This document shows, one piece after another, positions 1-9,115 of a DNA stretch of 64,000 nt. The DNA comes from Thalassomonas actiniarum (GTDB lineage Bacteria; Pseudomonadota; Gammaproteobacteria; Enterobacterales; Alteromonadaceae). The stretch spans positions 186,001-250,000 of the forward strand of contig NZ_CP059735.1 in NCBI RefSeq assembly GCF_000948975.2, in the 5' to 3' direction. The notes beneath the pieces are model-generated. The model made no database searches. It saw nothing but the letters and a program-made list of their open reading frames with translations, and was not told the origin of the DNA. The stretch's first letter is position 1. Each line of letters begins with the position of its first letter. Made by a program: the position numbers and the translations under genes.

Positions 1-549
1 TTCCTGCTGTAAGCTGGTAATTAAATGCCCGGGAAACAGGGAATAGAGGAAGTTAGCCTGGCGGTATAAATAAGTTTCATCGGTAAAATAGTCGAAGCTT
101 TTACAGTAGCCCATTTTTGTGAATTCCGAGTATAAAGATCTCAGGCTGGCCCAGATATTCCTGAAGATAACGACAAAGGTAATGCCGTCAGGTAAAACTT
201 TTTGCAGCCGGGCGATTTTTTCCTGGGGATCTATTTCTTCCATGATGGCGCGCATCGAGAGGTTTTCACTGGAAAGCCAAATATCTTTATTTTGCGCTTT
301 GGCTTGTGCGGTAAGCTTGTTGAAATAAGCCTGATAGTCGGGACATTTTTGCTGAAAATGAAATTTACCGGTATAGCGCAGATCAAAATTAAGTAATTCG
401 GAAATTAGCGGATTATCGTACCAGTTGGCTTTGTCTTTTGACGGGCGAAAACCTATATAGTGGAATTGACCCTGTTCAGACTCTGCCAGCATGGTCTGGA
501 TAGAGGTAGAATAGGCCTTGGGGTTACCCAAGTGGCAGATAATCTTCAT
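1..549 (-). CDS. Sulfotransferase-like protein, 3' end outside window
   Basis: This reading frame has no stop before the left edge, so only the first 183 residues are visible. The N-terminus (MKIICHLGNPKAYSTSIQ) has the shape of the PAPS 5'-phosphosulfate-binding loop of sulfotransferases (LGxPKxxSTSIQ). A later stretch around residue 125 (VVIFRNIWASLRSLY) resembles the 3'-phosphate-binding RxxxxxxxS region. The start is supported by a purine-rich AGGAAAAAG just upstream. It would transfer sulfate from PAPS to a glycan or other acceptor; the acceptor cannot be told. It is divergent from a methyltransferase gene, and a second, different sulfotransferase (Stf0 type) lies 3 kb away, which fits a sulfated surface glycan. 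Confidence 0.72.
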   Translation of the reverse strand, partial: MKIICHLGNPKAYSTSIQTMLAESEQGQFHYIGFRPSKDKANWYDNPLISELLNFDLRYTGKFHFQQKCPDYQAYFNKLTAQAKAQNKDIWLSSENLSMRAIMEEIDPQEKIARLQKVLPDGITFVVIFRNIWASLRSLYSEFTKMGYCKSFDYFTDETYLYRQANFLYSLFPGHLITSLQQE

Positions 550-713
550 CTTTTTCCTATCGCTTTTTTGAATATGCGAGCTTGTAATAACCTGTGTCTC
601 TTTGATTTCATCATAACAGCGCTTGCTTTGCCACTATTTTAGCGATAGCTATTGTTTAAGCTGTTAAAACTTATATGATTAGTGCTGATAAGCCTATTTT
701 CGGAGTCAAATAG

Positions 714-1466
714 ATGAGTGATTTCACTCTTAAGCACCACCTGAACAATAACGAAGTATCTGTGTATCAGGACCTGGTTAAACACCTGCATAACACCCCA
801 ATCCCTGACAATGAAATTCTTGCCAATTTAGGGCTGTTTTTATCTCGGAGTTCACTGGGGCGTATCCTGTTTATGGCTGAGCTTTACCAAAAGATGATCC
901 CGACTCACGGAGTGGTGATAGAGTTAGGGGTTCGTTGGGGGCAAAACCTGGCATTATTATCTGCCCTGCGATCCTTGTATGAGCCCTATAATATCAGCCG
1001 CAAAATTATAGGTTTTGATACCTTTGCCGGTTTTCCCCATACCAGTGAAAAAGATGGTAGCGGTGCTAAAGTGGCGGACGGGGCTTATGCCGTTTCCGAT
1101 CACTATGAAACTATCCTGGCGGATATCCTTAGTCTGAACGAGCAGCTGAACCCAAAAAGTAATGAGAAAAAGTTTGAGCTGGTTAAAGGCGATGTGCTGC
1201 AAACCCTGCCAAAATACCTGGCGGATCATCCGGAAACCTTAATCAGCATGATTTATTTTGATTTTGATCTTTATGAACCGACAAAATTTGCCCTGCAGGA
1301 GTTGCTGCCTTATTGCTCTAAAAACACCATTTTTGCCTTTGATGAGTTGTGTTACCAGGACTTTCCCGGTGAAACCGTCGCCTTTCGCGAGGTGATGGCA
1401 GGCAGAGAATTTGAGGTGATCCGCAGCCCCATCAGTCCGCTGCAGAGCTATGTCAAATTATGCTAG
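714..1466 (+). CDS. TylF/MycF-type SAM-dependent O-methyltransferase
   Basis: A 250-residue class I methyltransferase. The glycine-rich SAM loop is seen as VVIELGVRWGQNLALL near residue 68, followed by GFDTFAGFP near residue 100. A metal-ligand-like MIYFDFDLYEPTKFAL occurs near residue 180 and FAFDELCYQDFPGE near residue 210. This arrangement (GFDTF, then D-x-D, then DE/DD) is typical of the TylF/MycF macrocin O-methyltransferase family, which methylates sugar hydroxyls using a divalent metal. It starts the plus-strand group methyltransferase, PhyH dioxygenase, FemAB-like transferase and probably decorates a polysaccharide sugar. A second, frameshifted TylF-type gene lies at 5851-6593. Confidence 0.75.
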   Translation: MSDFTLKHHLNNNEVSVYQDLVKHLHNTPIPDNEILANLGLFLSRSSLGRILFMAELYQKMIPTHGVVIELGVRWGQNLALLSALRSLYEPYNISRKIIGFDTFAGFPHTSEKDGSGAKVADGAYAVSDHYETILADILSLNEQLNPKSNEKKFELVKGDVLQTLPKYLADHPETLISMIYFDFDLYEPTKFALQELLPYCSKNTIFAFDELCYQDFPGETVAFREVMAGREFEVIRSPISPLQSYVKLC

Positions 1467-1513
1467 TGATGAAGGTATAAAAGCTGAGATCTCAGCCTGA
1501 GTAGTTGGAGTGA

Positions 1514-2311
1514 ATGATGAACAGAGCCCATGATAAATCAGTAGAATCGGCCTTAAGGCAATTGTCGGAAAAAGGCTGGGTATTGATTCCCGGTGTTTAC
1601 CCTGAGGGTTTGATGAAAGAAGTGATCAGTGAGTTTAATGACTTTGAACAAACCTTTATTGATATCCAGAAAAAAAAGGGCATAGCCGACAAGGTTATCG
1701 ATGCCACCCATCATACCCCGGTGATTTGCCGTAAGATGCTGAAGCTATTGGAGCATAATAAATTACATCCGATTCTTGAGGCCTTTTTTGACGGTAAATA
1801 TATTTTAAATACCATGGGCTTATCCAAAATCAGGCCCGGGGGTGAAGTTTATACCCAAAATATCCACCGGGATGTGCGCTCCTTTCACGGTGCGGAGAAA
1901 TTATGGATCAATACCCTGATCATGCTGGATGATTCCACCACAGAAAACGGTGCAACCTGGGTGCTGGAAGGCTCTGAACATAGTCCGGAGAAACCGGATG
2001 AAGAGACTTTTTTCAAACATGCGGTGCGGGCGGAAGGCAAGGCGGGGGATGTCTTGCTGTTTGATGGTCATATCTGGCATTGTGCCGGAGAAAATCACAG
2101 TCAGAAAACCCGGCATATTATTACGCCTTTTTTCTCCAAGCCTTTTATTAAACAGCAATTGGATTACCCCAGGGCTTTTGGTCCGGATTTCGGTAAATCC
2201 TGCTCGGCTCATCTTAAACAGGTGCTGGGTTATAATGCCTTAACGCCGGTCACTCTGGATGACTTTTATCAAACAGATGAAAATCGTTTTTATCAAAGTG
2301 ATCAGGGCTAA
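1514..2311 (+). CDS. Phytanoyl-CoA dioxygenase (PhyH) family protein
   Basis: A 265-residue Fe(II)/2-oxoglutarate oxygenase of the PhyH family. The iron-binding HxD is in NIHRDVRSFHG (about residue 116-125), the distal histidine in LLFDGHIWHCAGEN (about 180-193), and the 2-oxoglutarate-binding arginine in the following KTRHIITPFF. All expected metal and co-substrate ligands are present, so it should be active. It begins at the first of two adjacent ATG codons behind GGAGTGA, and its stop overlaps the next start (TAATG), implying translational coupling. The substrate is unknown; in this glycan locus, hydroxylation of a sugar or acyl substituent is plausible. Confidence 0.8.
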   Translation: MMNRAHDKSVESALRQLSEKGWVLIPGVYPEGLMKEVISEFNDFEQTFIDIQKKKGIADKVIDATHHTPVICRKMLKLLEHNKLHPILEAFFDGKYILNTMGLSKIRPGGEVYTQNIHRDVRSFHGAEKLWINTLIMLDDSTTENGATWVLEGSEHSPEKPDEETFFKHAVRAEGKAGDVLLFDGHIWHCAGENHSQKTRHIITPFFSKPFIKQQLDYPRAFGPDFGKSCSAHLKQVLGYNALTPVTLDDFYQTDENRFYQSDQG

Positions 2312-3249
2312 TGATAAATTCCGGCTTTGCTACGCCTGAGTTTTTGCAGTTTGTCTCTCCGGTCATGCCCGGCTTTGCTTCTTCCGGGCTGGCATTAGCC
2401 GGTGATCTTGGTCGTCAATTTCCCTATTTTATTGTTAACCGGGGCAATAAGTTATTGCCGCCAAAGTCGAATTTTCTTATTTCTCCTATCTGTTTTTCCG
2501 GTTGTAGCCATTTTGATTTTAAGCGGGAGTTTGCTAGCGGAGAGCTGGCAAAATGGGATATTTCCGGGGGGTTTTTACAATCCCGGGATTTTGGGCAACA
2601 GGATTTAGGGTTTCAAGCCAGTGGTGATTTCAGTTATTACCTAGATGGCCGGACTAATTACCGGCTTGAGGCGGGATTGGCAGAGCAGGAATTATTAAAA
2701 AATATGAAGCGCGACTCCCGTGCCCGGGTACGAAAAATATTGAGTGTTGCGGACCAATTTGAATTGCTAAAAGCGGGAGGGGATCTTGAAGCCGATATCA
2801 AGGTATTTTCCAAGCTTTATACGGATACCGCACAAAGGGCTAACTTTGGCGGCCAGTATCTTTTTACCCTGGAACAGTGGCAAGGGTTGTTTGCCAGCCC
2901 GCTGTGGCATCTATTTTTGCTGAAATATCGGGGGGAAACTGTTGCCGGAGCCGCAGTATCGAAACTGGAAGGGGGCTATGATTATACCTTTATGGGTTAT
3001 AAAGCCTGTGAGCTTGATGTCAGCCGGGCCCTGATCGTGTTTATCTATCAATATTTACAAAAGCATCAGCCAGGTTTCCTGGATTTAGGAGGCGGCATAA
3101 CCGAAGGAGATAGCCTGGCCAGGTTTAAGCTGGGATTAGGTGCCCGGCAGCTAATCTTTAACCGGGCAAGGTTTGTCAGGCGTTCGGCCCTGGATAACAA
3201 GCTAGCCGGTGACCGGGTAAAACAATGTTTAACCGGCAGGTGGCCTTAA
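2311..3249 (+). CDS. FemAB/GNAT-like acyl- or aminoacyltransferase
   Basis: A 312-residue protein with the layout of FemAB-like double-GNAT proteins. The segment LLKNMKRDSRARVRK (about residues 128-142) resembles the conserved N-x-R-x-x-R-K signature of that fold. The C-terminal half (LFLLKYRGETVAGAAVSK, then YTFMGYK and FLDLGGGITEGDSLARFK) matches the second acyltransferase domain. Members transfer amino-acyl or acyl groups to peptidoglycan precursors or glycans. The start overlaps the upstream PhyH stop by one base. The donor and acceptor are unknown; context suggests acylation of the same surface glycan. Confidence 0.65.
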   Translation: MINSGFATPEFLQFVSPVMPGFASSGLALAGDLGRQFPYFIVNRGNKLLPPKSNFLISPICFSGCSHFDFKREFASGELAKWDISGGFLQSRDFGQQDLGFQASGDFSYYLDGRTNYRLEAGLAEQELLKNMKRDSRARVRKILSVADQFELLKAGGDLEADIKVFSKLYTDTAQRANFGGQYLFTLEQWQGLFASPLWHLFLLKYRGETVAGAAVSKLEGGYDYTFMGYKACELDVSRALIVFIYQYLQKHQPGFLDLGGGITEGDSLARFKLGLGARQLIFNRARFVRRSALDNKLAGDRVKQCLTGRWP

Positions 3250-3316
3250 TTCTCTTAACTTATTGACCCTTGGTAATTGGGCCTGTTTTTTTTGCCCGTG
3301 AATGATTTTTGGGCTG

Positions 3317-4087
3317 TTAATATTTTCCCGTCAAATAGTTCATATAGTTATGAAAATATTTATCTGTAACACTGTCTTTTTGTTTTGAGAAGGCTGTTGA
3401 CATTTGCGACCGTTCAAACGGTTTGTTGATCAATTTAAAAAATGCCTCAAAACTCTCTGTTGTATCAAGGTGCTTAAAGTCTTCATAAAATAATTCGAGA
3501 GAAACTCTATGCTGGAGCTTTTCTTGATACACAGCTTCAGATTGAATGATATGAGATAAGGCTTGTGTTATTGCTGCCGGGGTTATTTTTTTCTCGTCTA
3601 ATTTAGATAGTTCCTGGGTTTCTGCCGTCCATTTATCTGTCAGTTGTGCTTTGAGTAAAGAAATTGCCTGCTCCAGTTTATTCTTTCTGGATAAATACAC
3701 AACCACATCAAAGCCTAATGTCATAGGATCAAACTTATTCTGGATAAGCGAGATATATTGTTCAATATGCATATTAACGGCAAAAACATCTGTTTGCAGA
3801 ATTGTCTTATTCATAATGAAATTAAGGTATTCTTGAATGTTAATATTGGAAATCTTTTTCATTTTGGCATAAGCGCCTACATAGCGCATATTTAACCATT
3901 CTCTGCATTCACCAACTTGTTGGCTGCGGCTGATAACATCACAAAACATTGATGAGCCCGAGCGCGGAGTGGAAAGAATAAGTACTTTTTTTAATTTAGC
4001 AGGATCACTAATATTATCATCGCGCAGGGATAGTTGTTCCATTAAGGATAATAATCTTTCATCTGTTGATTGTTTTTTATCTGACAT
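3317..4087 (-). CDS. Stf0-type sulfotransferase
   Basis: A 256-residue protein with LILSTPRSGSSMFCDVI near residue 36, the P-loop-like PAPS-binding motif typical of the Stf0 (trehalose 2-sulfotransferase) family, followed by the GECREWLN segment. The later VVYLSRKNKLEQAISLLKA (about 135-153) matches the conserved RxxxxxQAxS region that binds the 3'-phosphate of PAPS. It is convergent with the FemAB-like gene and monocistronic. Likely role: sulfation of a sugar hydroxyl. The acceptor is not predictable. Confidence 0.82.
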   Translation of the reverse strand: MSDKKQSTDERLLSLMEQLSLRDDNISDPAKLKKVLILSTPRSGSSMFCDVISRSQQVGECREWLNMRYVGAYAKMKKISNINIQEYLNFIMNKTILQTDVFAVNMHIEQYISLIQNKFDPMTLGFDVVVYLSRKNKLEQAISLLKAQLTDKWTAETQELSKLDEKKITPAAITQALSHIIQSEAVYQEKLQHRVSLELFYEDFKHLDTTESFEAFFKLINKPFERSQMSTAFSKQKDSVTDKYFHNYMNYLTGKY

Positions 4088-4194
4088 TTTTAATAACCTG
4101 AATTATGGATAAAAGCTGAGATATAATAGGAACTAAATGCCTGTTCAGTGTTGAGAACTTTCGACTAAAAAGTATCAAATCCAAAGAAATAAGC

Positions 4195-4311
4195 ATGGAT
4201 AATTTAGTTGAAGCTTTTTGTGATGTCGATGATTATTGTAATGTTCTTAACCAAAGCACTGCATTGATAGTCGGTTTCGGTACCTCTCCAAAAACTTGTT
4301 TTAACCTTTGA
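4195..4311 (+). pseudogene. Remnant of an IS982-like transposase N-terminus
   Basis: A 38-codon frame starting MDNLVEAFCDVDDYCNVL and then diverging to a stop. The first 18 residues look like the conserved N-terminus of IS982-family transposases (FCDVDDFC). Nothing downstream continues that protein, so this is at most a decayed insertion-sequence scar. The identification is from memory of the family. Confidence 0.35.
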
Positions 4312-4790
4312 ATATAAATAATTAAGTATTACTGATACGTCTCAAAAACATGATGGACTCAGCATCAGCAATGCTTAGCCCAAACATGCTCAATGTGACA
4401 AATGTTTAATGTTTCTTATGTGGCAAAACCGGTCTAAAAATCACTGAAACAAAATCCCTCTGCTGTTGCCCTTGGCAGCTGTAAATCAAATCCTTAGCGC
4501 TGCCAGCTGTTCCAGGCAATGCATGATGTAATTTAATGTTCCCGGCCCATTAGCTTTGCCGGTTTATCCGGTAAACATCCGATGTCATCATTCATAAGCA
4601 CTAGGTTAGCAAATCAATCGTTAAGGTGCTGTTTTTATTAAGACTAGTTTGTGATTGATAAAGGCATTTTTATGATCTGTGGTTATAGCGCCACCGCTTT
4701 ATAATGCAGCTTTTGATACCCGTTTGCTCCTGGCTTTATCTAAGCTTTTCTGTCAAAGGGCAAACCCGGTTATATCCCGGTACAGAATTT
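4312..4790. other. Gene-free, degenerate stretch
   Basis: No intact gene is seen. On the minus strand a start codon at 4794 overlaps the preceding gene's reconstructed stop (ATGA) and opens MKILYRDITGFAL before a stop. Another frame further on (ending near 4683) reads KPGANGYQKLHYKAVAL. This suggests a further decayed member of the same minus-strand operon, but it cannot be identified. Confidence 0.3.
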
Positions 4791-5119
4791 TCATCTTGTT
4801 CCTGCTTTTATTGCGGAAGATAAAATGGCACCGGTGAACGGCATTAGCTGCGTTTGCTGCTCTGCAAGCTCCATCATAAAGCCCTGGCGGCACTCAAAAC
4901 CTTCTATGGCCAAAATATCGCGGTGATCGCCATAGGGCAATGAGCGGCCAAAAAATCGGCGATGCGGGCCTGGTGCAGCTCAAGGTTATTCAAAAAGCGG
5001 TTGAATTCGGCTTTGATATTTAAAAAGTTGACGCAATACCAGGAAGGCAGCAGCTCACAGTCGACATGCAGATCTAAGATATCCGAGAGTTGTTGTGGGT
5101 AGTTTTCTGGGATTCTCAT
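4791..5119 (-). pseudogene. Unknown small gene of the glycan operon, frameshifted
   Basis: The intact part (5119 down to 4904) gives a 71-residue peptide beginning MRIPENYPQQLSDILDL. Its last residues look unnatural. Reading past a run of six T on the coding strand (about 4950-4957) with one extra base continues as GRSLPYGDHRDILAIEGFE and on to a stop at 4791, giving about 109 residues. The start overlaps the upstream frame by four bases (ATGA), as in a genuine operon. Function unrecognised. Either a true one-base deletion or a homopolymer sequencing error. Confidence 0.5.
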
Positions 5120-5858
5120 AAGGTTTCCTTGCTGGCCATATTATCAAACAGGGGGAAAATAATGCGGTAAAACCCTGTATTTTCATTGAGGGCTTTAACC
5201 TCCCTGACGCAATGAATATTGGAATATTTCCAGATCACCAGGTCGCTTGCTGTAACTTCAACGTCCTGGCCGAAAAGCAGCTCCTGTCCGGCATTATTAA
5301 TAAAATGAAAACCGCCCTGGTGATAGTCTTTTTCGTAATCGCTGAGAAACAGGGGCAGCTGGCACCTTTTTGGATCAAAAGCATGGTTTCCTGTGGTATC
5401 CGGACGGAACTTTTCGAAAAAGTCAGCATGTTTTTTTACCGCAAAAACCGGGGAAACTGTGCGTGACAGGCGATATTGCAACACCAGTTCATCGCAGTTG
5501 CGGGTGGCAAAATACCTGGGCCTGCCTTCGACAATATTGCGAATTTTATTGGCTTCAATGGCGATATCATGCAGTTCGTCATCCGGCGCCAGGTTCCAGA
5601 TATTGATGCAATAAGAGCGGTCTCCTTTGTCTGCCCCCTTGATCAAATAGTTAGGGGTCGAAAAGTTTACCTGGGTATTTTTATGGAAGCTGTCGAAGTA
5701 ATAGTCTACTTCACCGTTCAGCCATCTTTGCCTGATTTTTCAACCGTTTGTCCGGGCAGAAAATCTTTAATGACAAAATAACCGGCGCTTTGGTAAACGG
5801 CTTTTCTTATTTCGCGGACTTTCCCGGACTGATATATATTCTCTTGAAAATTATACAT
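5116..5858 (-). pseudogene. PhyH-like 2OG-Fe(II) oxygenase, frameshifted
   Basis: The start at 5858 lies inside the stop region of the upstream methyltransferase (ATGTATAA overlap), with the N-terminus MYNFQENIYQSGKVREIRK. The frame breaks at a run of five A on the coding strand (5736-5740). One additional A restores VEKIRQRWLNGEVDYY and joins the long downstream part, which begins IKGADKGDRSYCINIW and ends in FYRIIFPLFDNM. The whole protein would be about 248 residues. The YHQGGFHF and IWKYSNIHCVREV segments suggest the double-stranded beta-helix of phytanoyl-CoA dioxygenase-like enzymes; a clean HxD is not obvious, so the assignment is moderate. Confidence 0.55.
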
Positions 5859-6593
5859 GTTTGATCACCATAGCTTGCCCGGTGGGCAGTTCCAGCGGCG
5901 CATAACCTTTGTCTTTAAACCAAGCCAGTTCTTTATCTTTTTGTGCGCTATGGGCAAAGAAGCCAAAATCATCCAATAAGACGATACCGCCGGGAGTCAG
6001 TTTATGCCAGAGTTTTTCCAGTGTACCTATTTCCGCCATCCAGCTGTTCATATCCAGGTGGATAAAGGCGACCTTGTCTATGGTCAGCTGCTCCAGGGTA
6101 TGGGGAGCGGCGCCCTTGATAATTTTTACATTGGGATATGGCTTGAACCTGTCCTGAACAAAGGCATGTAATTGTGCTTTTTGGTGTTCATCCGGGCTGA
6201 TGGGAGAGTCGGCTGCCTGGGCCGGGTCTATGCCTTCAAAGGTATCGAACAGGTAGATTTCCCGCTGAGCCAGGCGGTCGGTGAAATACTCCATCATAAA
6301 CTTCATTTTAAAGCCGCGAAAGGTGCCAAACTCCATGATCGCCCCCGGACTGTCGATGATTTGCGAAATGCACCAAATCAAGGTGTGTGCCCGCCAGGCC
6401 ATGCCGATATAAGGCTCTCCCATGACCAGTTTGCTCATACAGTGCTGAAATTGCTGGTCTTCAAATAAGTGCATATTGTGGTTGGCCACAAACATGCCGT
6501 CACCGCAATAATGCTGCGGGTAGACCTCTTTGAGATCCGACAGGCCTGATCGGCTTTTTGTTTTTGATAAATATTTTCGGGTCGGTCAAACAT
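5851..6593 (-). pseudogene. TylF/MycF-type methyltransferase, frameshifted near N-terminus
   Basis: The 214 residues from an internal Met at 6495 contain AIMEFGTFRGFKMKF (SAM loop), LFDTFEGID, AFIHLDMNSWMAE and GIVLLDDFGF, the TylF-family order. An upstream start at 6593 behind AGGTG gives MFDRPENIYQKQKADQACR in another frame. Adding one G at 6537-6538 fuses it smoothly to DLKEVYPQHYCGDGMFVAN. The gene is therefore about 247 residues with one missing base, or translation may start at the internal Met, which would lose the helical cap. It probably methylated a sugar in the glycan made by the rml/DegT enzymes upstream. Confidence 0.62.
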
Positions 6594-6604
6594 GATAACA
6601 CCTG

Positions 6605-7282
6605 TTATTTATTATTAACGGCAACAAAATAGTGGAGATGGCGGCAGGTATCATCGACGGTTTCTATGATCTCTCCCTGATGTTTTATTTCCAGGGCGTT
6701 AAAAATTTGCTGGTTATCGCCTGTGTAGGCCTGGATATAAGTATCGTGGCGAAAACCGAGGAAATCTTTGGCAATTTTATACAGGCCGGGGCCGCTTTGC
6801 TTGGCATCGTTAAAAATAGTGTGCTTTTCGCCGAGCATGGAAAATATCATTTTTCCGCCGTTTTTGAGTACCCGGCGGCTTTCTGCGATATGGTGGCTAA
6901 AACCCGGCTTTGCATTATCAAGATAATAAATAGCGTTACAGGCCAGCAGATAATCGAAGTGGTTATCTGCCAGGGGAATATTAGCGGCTACCCCTTCGGC
7001 AAACTCAAGCCCGGGAAACTGTTGTTGCAATTGGGATACCTGCTCTGCCGATACTTCCAGGCCGCAAACCTCAAATCCCAAAGATTGCAGATAGGGAATA
7101 TGCCTGCCGTGACCGCAGCCGAGATCTAACAGGCTTTTTCCCCGGTAATCATGGTCTAAGAACTGCACTGGCGAACTCGATGAAAAGACCCGGTGGACAA
7201 AGTTTTCGGGAAAATAATTGCCCTTGCCCTGGTTGGCCCGGTAATAACTCGCCCATTTATCTGAAGCATGCTGGTGTGACAT
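6605..7282 (-). CDS. Class I SAM-dependent methyltransferase
   Basis: A roughly 225-residue Rossmann-fold methyltransferase with motif I LLDLGCGHGRHIPYL, an acidic strand-2 residue in VCGLEVSAEQV, motif II-like FDYLLACNAIYYL and RRVLKNGGKMIFSML. It belongs to the broad methyltransferase 11/25 group; the substrate is unknown. The ATG at 7282 (MSHQHASDKW) has a purine-rich GAGAG upstream and is preferred. A TTG at 7336 would add 18 residues but has poor ribosome-binding context. It sits between wbqC and the TylF-type gene in the same operon. Confidence 0.75.
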   Translation of the reverse strand: MSHQHASDKWASYYRANQGKGNYFPENFVHRVFSSSSPVQFLDHDYRGKSLLDLGCGHGRHIPYLQSLGFEVCGLEVSAEQVSQLQQQFPGLEFAEGVAANIPLADNHFDYLLACNAIYYLDNAKPGFSHHIAESRRVLKNGGKMIFSMLGEKHTIFNDAKQSGPGLYKIAKDFLGFRHDTYIQAYTGDNQQIFNALEIKHQGEIIETVDDTCRHLHYFVAVNNK

Positions 7283-7346
7283 AAATCTCTCTGCTGTTGG
7301 CTTATATTTGGCTTGAATCTGGTTTATGTTTGGCAATTCACTGTAT

Positions 7347-8015
7347 TCAAATGTTTTTTGTGTACATCAATACATCAATAATGGATAAACCCGAACGCTC
7401 CCCGCTCTGTAATAGCGGGTTTTGCCGGGTAAAATCCGGAAAAACAAAATTAAGCTTAATGCCTGCGTCGTTAAAGTTTTCTTCCCGGTAAAGCGCCTTG
7501 CCGCCGGGTAAATTAAAATATTCACTGCCGCCAAGTTCGCGGGTGATATTGATAATGCGCTGTTCGGCACTGTTTTGCACCTGGTGTTGTGATAATTCAG
7601 AGGCATAAACAAAACGGGTATCCAGCGCCAAATAACCAGACATTTGTTGTAAACCATATCCCAGGTAGCGGGCTAAATTGTTTTCATCATAATCAAGCAG
7701 CCTTTTCAGCAGCGGATATAAATCGTGAAAAAAAGGCGCTTTGCTATAGCTGAGGCGGATTTGTTTTTTAATTTTATCCAGTGGTTGCTGCTCTGTGGTG
7801 CGTTGGTGCTGGTTGATTTTTCTGTTTTGACTGGCTTTTTGTACCGGTAGGGTAATGTTAGTGATCTGGCCGTGCTGCCAGATGCGGTTTTTATTGATCC
7901 AGCCACGTTTGATATAATTGACGTCATCAAAAATTACAAAGCAATCAACCGCTTTGATCAGTTGAAAATATCCCAGGTAAGGGAAAAAGTAGGGCTGCAT
8001 TATCGCTACTTTCAT
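7347..8015 (-). CDS. WbqC family protein
   Basis: A 222-residue protein whose N-terminus ([20 protein letters not shown], then FVIFDDVNYIKRGWINKNRI) is the hallmark of the WbqC-like family. These proteins are found in O-antigen and flagellin-glycan loci beside sugar aminotransferases. A role in acylating the amino sugar has been suggested, but I do not regard the biochemistry as settled. The start overlaps the end of the DegT-type aminotransferase gene by four bases, so the two are translationally coupled. Confidence 0.85.
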   Translation of the reverse strand: MKVAIMQPYFFPYLGYFQLIKAVDCFVIFDDVNYIKRGWINKNRIWQHGQITNITLPVQKASQNRKINQHQRTTEQQPLDKIKKQIRLSYSKAPFFHDLYPLLKRLLDYDENNLARYLGYGLQQMSGYLALDTRFVYASELSQHQVQNSAEQRIINITRELGGSEYFNLPGGKALYREENFNDAGIKLNFVFPDFTRQNPLLQSGERSGLSIIDVLMYTKNI

Positions 8016-9115
8016 CGGTTTTCCTGCTTTAGCGCCAGGCTGTTAATTAGGGTGCTGCAGACTTCTTCGACTTCTTCTTCCGTGAGATCGAAATACAGGG
8101 GCAGGCACAGCAGTCTTTGGGCATAACCTTCCGAAACCGGGCAGCTGACGGACTGGCCGCTGAAGGTGTCAGTTAAGGTATTCAGGGAAGGAGAAAAGTA
8201 TCTTCTGGAGCCGATGCCTTGCTTTTTCAGTGTTAAAAATGCCTGATTGCAATCTGCCGCCGATTTAAAAATCACCGGGAAATATATCGCGTTCTGACTG
8301 GCTTCGTGGTGCCACAGCGGAAACTCAAAGTAGGGACAAAGCAGGGTTTTATAATAATCAAACAGCTGGTTTCTGCGGGCCAATATGTTGTCGATATCAC
8401 CGAGTAGCGCCAGGCCCATAGCGGCGTGTAATTCGCTCATTTTGCCGTTGATGCCCGGACCGGAAATATGGCCGTTCTCTGGTGCTATACCAAAATTGAT
8501 CATCCGGGCGGCCCGCCGGTAGTCTTTTTCTTTATTGAAGATCACTGCGCCCCCTTCGACACAGTGAAACAGTTTAGTGGCATGAAAACTTAGGGTGGAG
8601 GCGTCGCCGTAGCTTAAGATGCTGCGCTCGCCGAGCTTAATGCCAAAAGCATGGGAGGCATCATAAATCAGCTTTACTTTTGTTTTTGCCTTTATACGCT
8701 CAAACGCCTCGACATCGCAAGGGTTGCCGTAAACATGTACCGGCACCAGGGCACTGGTTTCACGGTTGATGGCAGCCAGTGCCTTATCCGGACACAGGTT
8801 CAAGCTTTTTGTCTCGATATCGGCAAAATTGGGATGAATGTTTAACCATTGCAAACTGCTGCTGGTGGCGATAAAGCTATAAGGGGTGGTGACGGCATTG
8901 CCTTTAAGGTTAAAGGTTTTATAAGCCAGCTGCAGCGCCATGGTGCCGTTGACCACAGGCAGCAGGTATTTTACTCCCAGGTATTGCTCAAGGGCAGCTT
9001 TGAGTTGCTGTACCAGGGGACCGTCATTGGTTAATCTCTGGCTGTCAAAAGCCGTTTGCAGATATTGCTGATATCTGTTCTGGTCGGGTAGATAAGGCTT
9101 ATTTAGCGGGATCAT
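8012..9115 (-). CDS. DegT/DnrJ/EryC1-type sugar aminotransferase
   Basis: A 367-residue PLP-dependent aminotransferase acting on dTDP-keto-sugars. [11 protein letters not shown] (about 56-66) is the conserved PLP phosphate region, [10 protein letters not shown] (149-158) carries the PLP-nitrogen aspartate, and [15 protein letters not shown] places the Schiff-base lysine at about residue 181. With rmlA and rmlB alongside and no 3,4-ketoisomerase gene, the likely product is a dTDP-4-amino-4,6-dideoxyhexose (viosamine or Fuc4N type). Which epimer is formed cannot be read from sequence. It overlaps rmlA and wbqC by four bases on each side. Confidence 0.85.
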   Translation of the reverse strand: MIPLNKPYLPDQNRYQQYLQTAFDSQRLTNDGPLVQQLKAALEQYLGVKYLLPVVNGTMALQLAYKTFNLKGNAVTTPYSFIATSSSLQWLNIHPNFADIETKSLNLCPDKALAAINRETSALVPVHVYGNPCDVEAFERIKAKTKVKLIYDASHAFGIKLGERSILSYGDASTLSFHATKLFHCVEGGAVIFNKEKDYRRAARMINFGIAPENGHISGPGINGKMSELHAAMGLALLGDIDNILARRNQLFDYYKTLLCPYFEFPLWHHEASQNAIYFPVIFKSAADCNQAFLTLKKQGIGSRRYFSPSLNTLTDTFSGQSVSCPVSEGYAQRLLCLPLYFDLTEEEVEEVCSTLINSLALKQENR

